23,364 nt of DNA from Lachnoclostridium sp. Lineage in GTDB: Bacteria > Bacillota_A > Clostridia > Lachnospirales > Lachnospiraceae. Position 1 is the first letter of the stretch. Each line of letters starts with the position of its first letter. A program made the position numbers and the translations under genes. Shown in pieces: positions 1 to 6,701 of the stretch. The stretch covers positions 1 through 23,364 of the forward strand of contig SVDR01000041.1 in the NCBI GenBank assembly GCA_015057755.1, read 5' to 3'. The notes beneath the pieces are model-generated. The model did no database searches. It worked only from the letters and a program-made list of their open reading frames with translations, and had not been told where the DNA came from.

Positions 1-153
1 GCGGTTTACGGACCTGCAAAATGTCCGTTTAAGCTGCAGGGACAGACACTGCATGCAGGAATTCTTGGATTTGTACACCCGAGGACAGGAGAGTACATGA
101 AGTTTGAAGCTCCGCTTCCGGAGTATTTCCGGAAATTACTGAATATATTATAA
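1..153 (+). CDS. RluA-family pseudouridine synthase, C-terminal end only
   Basis: This is an open frame from the first base to TAA at 151-153, giving the last 50 residues of a protein whose start lies outside the window. The tail LHAGILGFVHPRTGEYMKFE followed by a PLPEYF-like stretch is typical of the C-terminus of RluA/RluD-type enzymes, which isomerise uridines in ribosomal RNA. The catalytic aspartate region is upstream and cannot be checked. The gene is followed by a clear terminator, so it belongs to a different transcription unit from the secretion operon. It could be RluD or another RluA paralogue; the fragment does not separate them. Confidence 0.85.
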   Translation, partial: AVYGPAKCPFKLQGQTLHAGILGFVHPRTGEYMKFEAPLPEYFRKLLNIL

Positions 154-165
154 GAAATACGATCA

Positions 166-193
166 GCTGCCACAACCTTGTGGCAGCCTTTTT
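166..193 (+). terminator. Rho-independent terminator after the pseudouridine synthase
   Basis: A perfect inverted repeat, GCTGCCACAA at 166-175 and TTGTGGCAGC at 178-187, is followed by CTTTTT at 188-193. With a four-base loop the stem is 9 bp and GC-rich. It lies 12 bases after the stop codon and insulates the operon that follows. Confidence 0.93.
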
Positions 194-315
194 AAATTTT
201 ACAAATCAGCATATTAATTGGACAGAAAATATTTACCCTTACTAACATAACTTTATAAATTATTTTAGAAGAAAAGGTATAATTCACAAAGAGGATCATC
301 GTATTGATTTTAATA

Positions 316-344
316 TTGAAAATATTTAGACAACTATGTATAAT
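316..344 (+). promoter_or_regulatory. Sigma-A-type promoter of the secretion/partner-switch operon
   Basis: TTGAAA at 316-321 and TATAAT at 339-344 are separated by exactly 17 bases, a near-perfect vegetative promoter. Transcription should start near 351, giving a leader of roughly 45 bases before the ATG at 397. It is the only strong promoter I see before the 22-kb gene train. An additional TATAAT at 278-283 lacks a matching -35. A housekeeping-type promoter argues that the operon is not simply transcribed by an alternative sigma factor held by its own kinase. Confidence 0.78.
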
Positions 345-362
345 GATAACAATTGGAGGAGT

Positions 363-383
363 ATGCGAAAAAACGAGTTATGA
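363..383 (+). other. Possible 6-codon leader ORF in the operon's 5' leader
   Basis: ATG at 363 opens a minimal frame encoding MRKNEL and stopping at TGA 381-383. A GGAGG sits just upstream (355-359), though only 3 bases from the ATG. The stop codon lies immediately before the AGGAGA ribosome binding site of the next gene (385-390). It could be a translated leader that couples to or tunes the anti-sigma kinase gene. It could equally be chance, because the GGAGG spacing is shorter than usual. No codon run suggests amino-acid attenuation. Confidence 0.3.
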
Positions 384-396
384 CAGGAGAATATCC

Positions 397-822
397 ATGA
401 AGACAATAACAATACCAGCTCAAATGATTTATTTGGATTCGATTCTGGATATGATCCAGAGTTCTCTGACTGCATTTTCCTGTACTGAGAAAGAATTGAA
501 TCAGATTTGTATATCAGTAGAAGAGATTTTTACAAATATTGTTTCTTACGGATATGGTAGTGAGAAGGAAATCTGTGATGATATGGTATCTGTTTCCTGT
601 TTTGCAGAGTCAAAGGAAACGAAAACCATTGTTTGGATTCAAATTTCTGATTCGGGAATCCCATATGATCCGTTGAAATATCCGGCACCGGATTTTGATT
701 TACCTTTAGAAGAACTAAGAATTGGCGGTCTGGGAATTCATATGGTAAAAAAAATGATGGATTTTGTGACCTATAAATTTGAAAATGGATATAATATCTT
801 GACGATCGGAAAAATATTGTAA
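397..822 (+). CDS. Anti-sigma factor-type serine kinase (RsbW/SpoIIAB-like, HATPase_c_2)
   Basis: The 141-aa protein has the GHKL ATPase fold elements in order. The N-box has E43 and N47 (VEEIFTNIV), the spacing of the catalytic Glu and Mg-binding Asn of SpoIIAB. The G1 box is D85-S-G87 and the G2 box is GGLGIHMV at 110-117. Such proteins bind a sigma factor or other client and phosphorylate a STAS antagonist on serine to stay active. An in-frame TTG at 304 would extend it, but ATG 397 has AGGAGA six bases upstream and 304 lies before the promoter. It heads the operon, nine bases before the DUF1292 gene. No sigma factor is visible in the window, so the client is unknown. Confidence 0.88.
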   Translation: MKTITIPAQMIYLDSILDMIQSSLTAFSCTEKELNQICISVEEIFTNIVSYGYGSEKEICDDMVSVSCFAESKETKTIVWIQISDSGIPYDPLKYPAPDFDLPLEELRIGGLGIHMVKKMMDFVTYKFENGYNILTIGKIL

Positions 823-831
823 GGAGGCCGC

Positions 832-1233
832 ATGAAAAAACTTTTTGAAATAGATGAACTTGAGCAGCAAGTGTTTGCAGATGAGACGAATCAGGTATTT
901 GTTTCTGAAGAGGAAGTGAATATCAGTGAAGATCCGGACTCGTTTCCTGCATTGGAGTTTATCTTGACTCTTGAAGACGGCCAGATTCTGGAGTATGAGG
1001 CAGTGGGTATATTTTTACTAGGTGAAAAGGAATACATGGCGCTTCATCCGAAAACGGATGAAGATGGAGTGATCCATATTATGAATCTGACACAGGGAGA
1101 TGATGATGAAATCCAGCTTTCTCCGGTGGAAGATGAAGAAGAGTTTGAGGCTGCGGCAGAAACTTTTTATCGGCTGATCGCAGATGTGGACGTAGATTTA
1201 GATGAAGGAGATGCAGAGTATGACAGAAATTAA
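832..1233 (+). CDS. DUF1292 family acidic protein
   Basis: The 133-aa protein is very acidic. Its central segment, about residues 40-115 (FILTLEDGQILEYEAVGIF ... YMALHPKTDEDGVIHIMNL), matches the DUF1292 (YrzB-like) pattern of small Firmicute proteins. The molecular function of the family is not established to my knowledge. An AAGGAGG lies just before ATG 832. The gene sits between the kinase and STAS genes, where these two are usually adjacent, and its end overlaps the STAS start by 14 bases. That close packing suggests co-translation and perhaps a role in the same circuit, which is inference. Confidence 0.82.
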   Translation: MKKLFEIDELEQQVFADETNQVFVSEEEVNISEDPDSFPALEFILTLEDGQILEYEAVGIFLLGEKEYMALHPKTDEDGVIHIMNLTQGDDDEIQLSPVEDEEEFEAAAETFYRLIADVDVDLDEGDAEYDRN

Positions 1234-1498
1234 AACTTTAAAAAAGATAGATGCAGTCAGTGCACCGAAATTGGATGCGCAGTTAAAAGCTTTGATCGAA
1301 GCAGGAGAAACGGAAATTATTATTGATATGGCTGACACTACATATATTTCTTCTGTTGGGCTCCGGGCTTTTGGCTCTGCACAGAAGATGATGAACAAGT
1401 TACAGGGAACCATGCTTCTTCGAAATGTTCAGCCGTGTATTATGGAGATTTTTGAGATTACCGGATTTGGAGGCGTACTTACGATTGAAGAAAACTGA
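1220..1498 (+). CDS. STAS-domain anti-sigma factor antagonist (RsbV/SpoIIAA-like)
   Basis: The 92-aa protein is a single STAS domain. The signature DTTYISSVGLRAFG (about residues 39-52) aligns Ser45 with the phosphorylatable serine of SpoIIAA/RsbV. The usual Asp before that serine is Ser44 here, as in many ISSVGLR-type members. In the unphosphorylated state such proteins bind the kinase and release its client. An in-frame ATG exists at 1202, but AAGGAG at 1205-1210 sits nine bases before ATG 1220, which is preferred. It overlaps the DUF1292 gene by 14 bases. The expected partners are the kinase at 397 and the phosphatase at 19504. Confidence 0.92.
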   Translation: MTEIKTLKKIDAVSAPKLDAQLKALIEAGETEIIIDMADTTYISSVGLRAFGSAQKMMNKLQGTMLLRNVQPCIMEIFEITGFGGVLTIEEN

Positions 1499-2345
1499 GA
1501 TAAATGAATCCATGCAGGAATTGTCGTTTCAGCAGAAAATATGGAAGGGGACGTCTGTTTTCTTATATTCGATCCGTCCGTTACTCCTATATTCGGTCTT
1601 GCCGGCTTTGTTAATGAGCATAGGTATGATGTTTTGGAGTAATCGTACTGCTGAGCAGGTGGTTTCAGGAAGTGGAAATTTTTATTTTGCAGCCGGAATC
1701 GTTCTTACGATGTTTCTACTATATATAAGATGCAAGAAAAACGGATGTTCACTTGCAGTAGATGCAACGCTAGAATGGAAAGAACTGGACAGAAAGAAAC
1801 TTCTCTGGCTTGCAGGCTGCGGTTTTGGATTTGGATTTTTCTTTTCTGCACTGATCACAGTCGTACCGTTTCCTAAGGCACTGATCGAGAGTTACTCCGG
1901 TGCATCCAATTCACTTACTTACGGAACGGACCAGATCCTGGCTCTTGTATCAACGATCATTCTTGCACCGATCGCAGAAGAGATTGTATTTCGTGGTTTT
2001 ATGCTGAACAGACTTCTGGGCTGGTTTCAGGAAAAACACAGTGTTTTATTGGTTTCGGTCGTGTTTGCGTTATTTCATATATCGCCGATCTGGATTGTAT
2101 ATGCCTTTATTATGGGACTGTTTCTTGCGAAAGTATCCATCGATGAAGACAATATTGCCTATTCGATCGTGCTGCATATGGGATTTAATCTGAATGTGCT
2201 GCCGATCTGGCTGATCAACCGAAATCCTAAATTAGAAACGGTCCTGTTTGCGAATGATTTAATTATTGCACTTTATGGTGTGGTTTCCTGCCTGATGGCA
2301 GTTTGGTTTCTGAAAAAATACAGAAAGGAGACAATGAAATGGTAA
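1485..2345 (+). CDS. CPBP family intramembrane metalloprotease
   Basis: A multi-pass membrane protein of about 286 aa with the three CPBP/Abi (PF02517-type) motifs: E165-E166-x-x-x-R170 (EEIVFR), F194-x-x-x-H198 (FALFH) and H231-x-x-x-N235 (HMGFN). These supply the metal ligands and catalytic glutamates of type II CAAX-prenyl-protease-like enzymes. I chose TTG 1485 because GGAGG at 1469-1473 lies 11 bases upstream and the 14-base overlap with the STAS gene matches two other junctions in this operon. ATG 1512 is the alternative but has no ribosome binding site. Several hydrophobic segments are visible from about residue 25. The substrate is unknown; in this context it might process a secretion component or cleave a membrane-held regulator (inference). 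Confidence 0.85.
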   Translation: MKKTEINESMQELSFQQKIWKGTSVFLYSIRPLLLYSVLPALLMSIGMMFWSNRTAEQVVSGSGNFYFAAGIVLTMFLLYIRCKKNGCSLAVDATLEWKELDRKKLLWLAGCGFGFGFFFSALITVVPFPKALIESYSGASNSLTYGTDQILALVSTIILAPIAEEIVFRGFMLNRLLGWFQEKHSVLLVSVVFALFHISPIWIVYAFIMGLFLAKVSIDEDNIAYSIVLHMGFNLNVLPIWLINRNPKLETVLFANDLIIALYGVVSCLMAVWFLKKYRKETMKW

Positions 2346-4345
2346 AAAAAATCATACTTGGAATCATCAGTTTTATTATTTCTGTAATTGTTCTTGGCTT
2401 CGGTTTTTGTACTATGATTTTCAGAGTACTTCCTTTTGCTATGGGAACTTATCAGGGGAAGCTTTTTGATCTGTCTCTTCTTTTGAACTGGAAAGTGTAC
2501 GTATTTGGCTTTGCAGCTACGGCACTGGTCAGCATTCTGATCGTGATCTTTTCCAAACCATCAGCAAAAAAAGCGAAGAAGCTGATGAAAAATAAAACGG
2601 AAGGATTTGAAAGCAATCTGGAAAACTCCAGATTTATGACAGATAAAGAAAGAGATTTTAATTTCTCTCCATATAAATTTAAGAAATTGCCGGAATCTCA
2701 AATAGACGGTATTCCGGTTTATGCACAATATAACAAAAAGAGAAAAGAGCTGGATATCAACCTGGCGTCGCCGATGCATGGTCTGATCATCGGTGCAACA
2801 GGAAGCGGTAAGACAACTACTTTTATTAATCCGATGATCCAGATTCTGGGCAATTCTTCTGCAAGTTCTTCCATGATCTGTACAGATCCGAAGGGAGAGC
2901 TGTTCCAGCTTCACAGCAAGATGCTAAAAGAACGTGGCTATAAAGTCATGGTACTGGATCTTCGTGATCCATACAGTTCCTTCCGCTGGAATCCTCTCGG
3001 AGAAATTTATGACCGTTATCAGGAATATCTCAATACCGGAAATGAAATTTACCGCCGTTTTGATTCTGCTGCGGCGAGTGGTCTGCAGTTGGTAAATCCG
3101 CCGGAAGCGTATGAAGACGAATGGTACGAGTACGAAGGAAAAGCCTACGCAGTTCGCAGAGAATTGCTTGGTGTCATTAAAATTGCCCGTCAGAAAATAT
3201 ATGATAAGCTGTATGAAGATCTGAATGACCTGATCAGCGTAATCTGTCCGATCGAATCAAAAGATGATCCGGTATGGGAAAAAGGTGCCAGATCATTAAT
3301 TATGGCAGTATGTCTTGGCATGTTAGAAGACAGTGAGTTCCCGGAACTGGAAATGACAAGAGAAAAATTCTGCTTCTATAATATCAACAAGGCGATCGGA
3401 AATTCTGATAATAATTATGAAGAACTTCGGAACTTCTTCAAAGGCCGTTCTCCGATGTCAAAAGCAGTCAGTCTTTCCAAACAGGTACTTTCTGCTGCCG
3501 AAGCGACAATGGCCAGCTATATGTCCATTGCATTTGATAAGCTTTCCATGTTTAATGATGAAGGACTTTGTTCTTTGACATCCGCAACAGATATTGATCC
3601 GATTCAGTTTGCTAGTGAACCGACTGCTTTATTCTTGAAGATTCCGGATGAGAAAGATACCAGACATGCACTCGCAGCTGTATTTGTTCTGTGTATTTAT
3701 AAGGCATTGATCAAAGTTGCATCGGCGAGAGAGGACTTGAGTCTTCCGCGCAATGTTTATTTTATTCTCGATGAGTTTGGAAATATGCCAAGAATTGACA
3801 AATTCGACAAGATGATCACGGTTGGACGAAGCAGAAAAATCTGGTTCAATATGGTGGTGCAGTCTTACGCGCAGCTCAATAACGTATATGGCGACACCGT
3901 TGCCAATATTATCAAGAGTAACTGCGGTATGAAGATGTTTATCGGATCCAACGACATTGAAACTTGTGAAGAATTCTCTAAGCTTTGTGGTAATATGACC
4001 GTTTCCACATCCAGTATTTCTTCTTCAATGGGAGATAAGAGCGGAAATATCAATGTTTCCAGTCAGCTTCAGACAAGACCTTTGATCTATCCGTCTGAAC
4101 TCCAGAAACTAAACAACAAGACGGATACGGGTAATGCGATCATCGTAACATTTGGCAACTATCCGTTAAAGACAAAGTTTACACCGAGCTATAAATGTCC
4201 GCTGTACAAGATGGGATCCATGGATCTGTCTGAGGTGCGTATGAATGCATTCTTCGGTGAAGATGTTTATTATGATCTTGGTGAAAGAAATTATATTGTG
4301 GAATCCATAAGGAGCGAAGAGGAATCTTCACCACAGGAGGAATAA
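2339..4345 (+). CDS. virD4: VirD4/TraG-family type IV coupling protein ATPase
   Basis: The 668-aa protein has two N-terminal membrane segments (about residues 5-30 and 52-72) followed by a TraG/VirD4 ATPase domain. Walker A is GATGSGKT at 152-159 and Walker B is FILDEFG with D478/E479. Further T4CP features include the MICTDPKGEL segment after Walker A and the downstream GRSRKIWFNMVVQSYAQLN stretch. Coupling proteins select substrates and hand them to the type IV channel at the inner membrane face. ATG 2339 has AAAGGAG eight bases upstream and overlaps the protease gene by seven bases; an upstream in-frame ATG at 2303 has no such signal. It resembles coupling proteins of Firmicute conjugative elements, but no relaxase is encoded nearby, so DNA may not be its cargo. 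Confidence 0.94.
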   Translation: MVKKIILGIISFIISVIVLGFGFCTMIFRVLPFAMGTYQGKLFDLSLLLNWKVYVFGFAATALVSILIVIFSKPSAKKAKKLMKNKTEGFESNLENSRFMTDKERDFNFSPYKFKKLPESQIDGIPVYAQYNKKRKELDINLASPMHGLIIGATGSGKTTTFINPMIQILGNSSASSSMICTDPKGELFQLHSKMLKERGYKVMVLDLRDPYSSFRWNPLGEIYDRYQEYLNTGNEIYRRFDSAAASGLQLVNPPEAYEDEWYEYEGKAYAVRRELLGVIKIARQKIYDKLYEDLNDLISVICPIESKDDPVWEKGARSLIMAVCLGMLEDSEFPELEMTREKFCFYNINKAIGNSDNNYEELRNFFKGRSPMSKAVSLSKQVLSAAEATMASYMSIAFDKLSMFNDEGLCSLTSATDIDPIQFASEPTALFLKIPDEKDTRHALAAVFVLCIYKALIKVASAREDLSLPRNVYFILDEFGNMPRIDKFDKMITVGRSRKIWFNMVVQSYAQLNNVYGDTVANIIKSNCGMKMFIGSNDIETCEEFSKLCGNMTVSTSSISSSMGDKSGNINVSSQLQTRPLIYPSELQKLNNKTDTGNAIIVTFGNYPLKTKFTPSYKCPLYKMGSMDLSEVRMNAFFGEDVYYDLGERNYIVESIRSEEESSPQEE

Positions 4346-4347
4346 AA

Positions 4348-5319
4348 ATGAAGATGCTAAAAAAAATGATCCCGGTTATACTGACAATGCTGCTTATGCT
4401 GACAGCCGCGGTTCCGGCATTTGGACAGGTGATTACATATAAATCCAATAATGTTTCAAGCACAGTCAGTGAAAAAGAGACTGCCGATAATACAAAATAT
4501 GGTCCTGGATATGTAACATCTAAGACGGAAGTTGAAATTGTAGAAGAGACGGTTGCTTCTGTGCCGGAGGTAAAAAAAGTTGATCTCAAAGAAACTTACC
4601 ACGAATTATATGATATATATGAAGAATCGATTGCAGGAGAATTTTTCATCTATGCCAATGTGGCGAATGGCGGTCTCACCCATGAACCGGTAGTGATTGA
4701 TATTCCAACTAATATCATTTATACGATGGAAAAGGATGGCGTTCCTCATGCTTATCAGTCAAAGACTCAGATAGCTCAAAAAGGAACTTATGTCCTTCGA
4801 TTGACTGCAGTTGCTAATCCGGAACGTCCTTTTTCGGAGCAGAGTGAATATCAGTCTGTATTCCGTTTCAGAATTGAGGATGAACCTCCGGTGCAGGAAA
4901 CAGAGGCTGAATCCTTAGCTGCTGATTCTGCCATTGTAATTGCTCCGGCAGAAACAATGATTGATGTTTCCATGTTATTTGACGAAACAACGGAATCGTT
5001 GAAAGAGTCAGAAACAATGATTGAATCAACAGAAAGTGTACAAGTGGAAGATTCTTTTGTGGATTTTGCTGAGGAGTCAAAAGCGGCTATTGAAACAGAG
5101 GCTGCTCCGGAAACAGATATTTCTACGGAAGCTGCTGTTGAGGAAGAAACTACTATAGAGGCAGCAAATTCTCAGGCTGTTCAAGATTCTGAAACAACTG
5201 AAACTGAAGCTTATCAAATCAATATGTACGGAATTTTAGCTATAGTGCTTGTAATTCTGGTTATTGTAGGAATTGCAGTATTTGTCTTGCTCACAAAGAA
5301 AAAAATGACTGTAAGATAA
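4348..5319 (+). CDS. Single-pass surface protein with acidic Glu/Thr stalk, T4SS-associated
   Basis: The 323-aa protein has a signal peptide (residues 1-26, likely cleaved after AFG) and a globular region to about 180. An acidic Glu/Thr/Ala-rich stretch follows (about 184-285). It ends with one hydrophobic helix and a KKK stop-transfer tail, so most of it should face outside. There is no LPxTG motif. The segment at 105-176 can be aligned by eye with residues 102-166 of the protein at 11850-12893 (shared pattern V-x-NG-x-x-T-x-x-PV and a late G-x-Y-x-x-R), so the two look like paralogues. It starts two bases after the coupling protein, with AGGAGGA upstream. The function is unknown; an extracellular scaffold or adhesin-like T4SS subunit is plausible. 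Confidence 0.8.
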   Translation: MKMLKKMIPVILTMLLMLTAAVPAFGQVITYKSNNVSSTVSEKETADNTKYGPGYVTSKTEVEIVEETVASVPEVKKVDLKETYHELYDIYEESIAGEFFIYANVANGGLTHEPVVIDIPTNIIYTMEKDGVPHAYQSKTQIAQKGTYVLRLTAVANPERPFSEQSEYQSVFRFRIEDEPPVQETEAESLAADSAIVIAPAETMIDVSMLFDETTESLKESETMIESTESVQVEDSFVDFAEESKAAIETEAAPETDISTEAAVEEETTIEAANSQAVQDSETTETEAYQINMYGILAIVLVILVIVGIAVFVLLTKKKMTVR

Positions 5320-5349
5320 ACAATTGAGCGATAAAGGAGGTGAATCGGT

Positions 5350-6672
5350 ATGGGATATGCTTATCTTGATAATTATTTTATCGATGCGTTATCAAAAGTA
5401 TTTCAGACAATCTTTGATAAAGTATTTACTCCGGTACTGACTTCGATTCTGGAAGTGTTTATCAAATATTTTACAGATATTATACTGGATCTGTATTCTG
5501 AATTTTTGATTATCCTTCTTTCCATGCTGTGTTCACTGATCGATTTTATCGAAAATATTTTCAACGTTTTTGCCGGAATGGCTCCGGTCCAGGCGGGAGG
5601 AGAATACAAATATCTGATCGATGCGATATTTGAAATGGATAGTGTGTCGATGGCCTTTTTGTATATTACAGTTATGGCTGTGGCTGTCTGTTTTGTTTTT
5701 ACAATTATAAAAACGGTAAAATCGATCTCAGATATGGTCTTGGAGGATAGAAATCCGGTCAGTAAAGTGTTAAAAGATGGTTTGAAGGCATGCATCACTT
5801 TTATGCTGATCCCGTTTCTTTGTATTTTCATGCTCAGGCTGTCTGCGGCGATCACAAGCCAGATCAATCATGCCTTTGCAATGCAGAATGAAGGAAACTC
5901 AGCCAGTGTTGGTACGGTTCTATTCTTATCTGTCAGTATGGAGGGTATACCGGCATCAGAAAATCCGTCATTAATGGATGATGTACGCAAAGAGTATATG
6001 ACTGGTGTAAAAGACTATCGTGATATTGAACAGGTAAAATATGATTTTGATTCGGATGATTTCAATTACATAGCAGGCTTTACCAGCGGAGTGGTATTGA
6101 TCCTTGTGCTTGGTTCTACTGTTTTGCTGTTTGTGCGAAGGATATTTGAAGTACTGCTTTTGTATCTGGTTTCACCGTTGTTTGTCTCGACCATACCACT
6201 GGATGACGGTGCTACATTCGCAAAATGGAGAGAAATGTTCATCGCGAAATTTTTTTCCGGATTTGGAAGTGTATTTACTATGAAATTATATTTGATGGTA
6301 ATACCGGCGATCGCCGGCTCCAATATTGTTCTGTACGATCCATCACTTCCAAATGGCGTTATAATCAACAATATTTTGAAAATATTCCTGATTGTTGGCG
6401 GTGCATGGGCTGTTTATAAAAGCCAGACAACGATTATGCAGATTATTAGTCCGCAGGCAAGTATTGCGGAAAGAGAAACAGCTTCGTTCATTACAGGAAT
6501 GATCGCAGGAGGTGTTTCAACAGCAGCTACAGCAGCGACTGCGGCGGCGACAGGAGGAACATCCCTGGCTGCAAAAGGAGCTGCGGGCGCTGTGGCCGGA
6601 GGTGCTATGAATGCGATGGGAAATTCCGGCGGAACCCAGAGTTCCCAGAATGAGCAGGCATATAGAGGATAA
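5350..6672 (+). CDS. VirB6/TrbL-like channel protein (first copy)
   Basis: The 440-aa polytopic membrane protein has several hydrophobic segments, an extracytoplasmic-looking loop around residues 185-240, and an Ala/Gly-rich hydrophilic tail after about 385. It shares the block RIFEVLLLYLVSPLFVSTIP plus LDDGATFAKWREMF (about 257-296) with the next gene, so the pair arose by duplication. This architecture matches VirB6/TrbL-like proteins of Firmicute conjugative elements (I recall the CD1112-type family). They line the inner-membrane part of the channel. A near-perfect anti-16S sequence, AAAGGAGGTGA, precedes ATG 5350, suggesting strong translation. Confidence 0.85.
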   Translation: MGYAYLDNYFIDALSKVFQTIFDKVFTPVLTSILEVFIKYFTDIILDLYSEFLIILLSMLCSLIDFIENIFNVFAGMAPVQAGGEYKYLIDAIFEMDSVSMAFLYITVMAVAVCFVFTIIKTVKSISDMVLEDRNPVSKVLKDGLKACITFMLIPFLCIFMLRLSAAITSQINHAFAMQNEGNSASVGTVLFLSVSMEGIPASENPSLMDDVRKEYMTGVKDYRDIEQVKYDFDSDDFNYIAGFTSGVVLILVLGSTVLLFVRRIFEVLLLYLVSPLFVSTIPLDDGATFAKWREMFIAKFFSGFGSVFTMKLYLMVIPAIAGSNIVLYDPSLPNGVIINNILKIFLIVGGAWAVYKSQTTIMQIISPQASIAERETASFITGMIAGGVSTAATAATAAATGGTSLAAKGAAGAVAGGAMNAMGNSGGTQSSQNEQAYRG

Positions 6673-6701
6673 TTTATGAAAGAAGAGGGAGGTGAGAACG
6701 A

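Noticed and set aside
278..283. Second TATAAT as an alternative operon promoter
   Set aside because: No acceptable -35 lies 16-18 bases upstream and there is no extended -10; the pair at 316/339 is far better.
304..396. Upstream TTG start for the anti-sigma kinase
   Set aside because: The extension crosses the promoter elements at 316-344 and has no ribosome binding site; ATG 397 has AGGAGA at the right distance and begins like other family members.
5220..5319. LPxTG sortase anchor at the end of the first surface protein
   Set aside because: There is a hydrophobic helix and basic tail but no LPxTG-like motif before it, so it is read as a plain membrane anchor.
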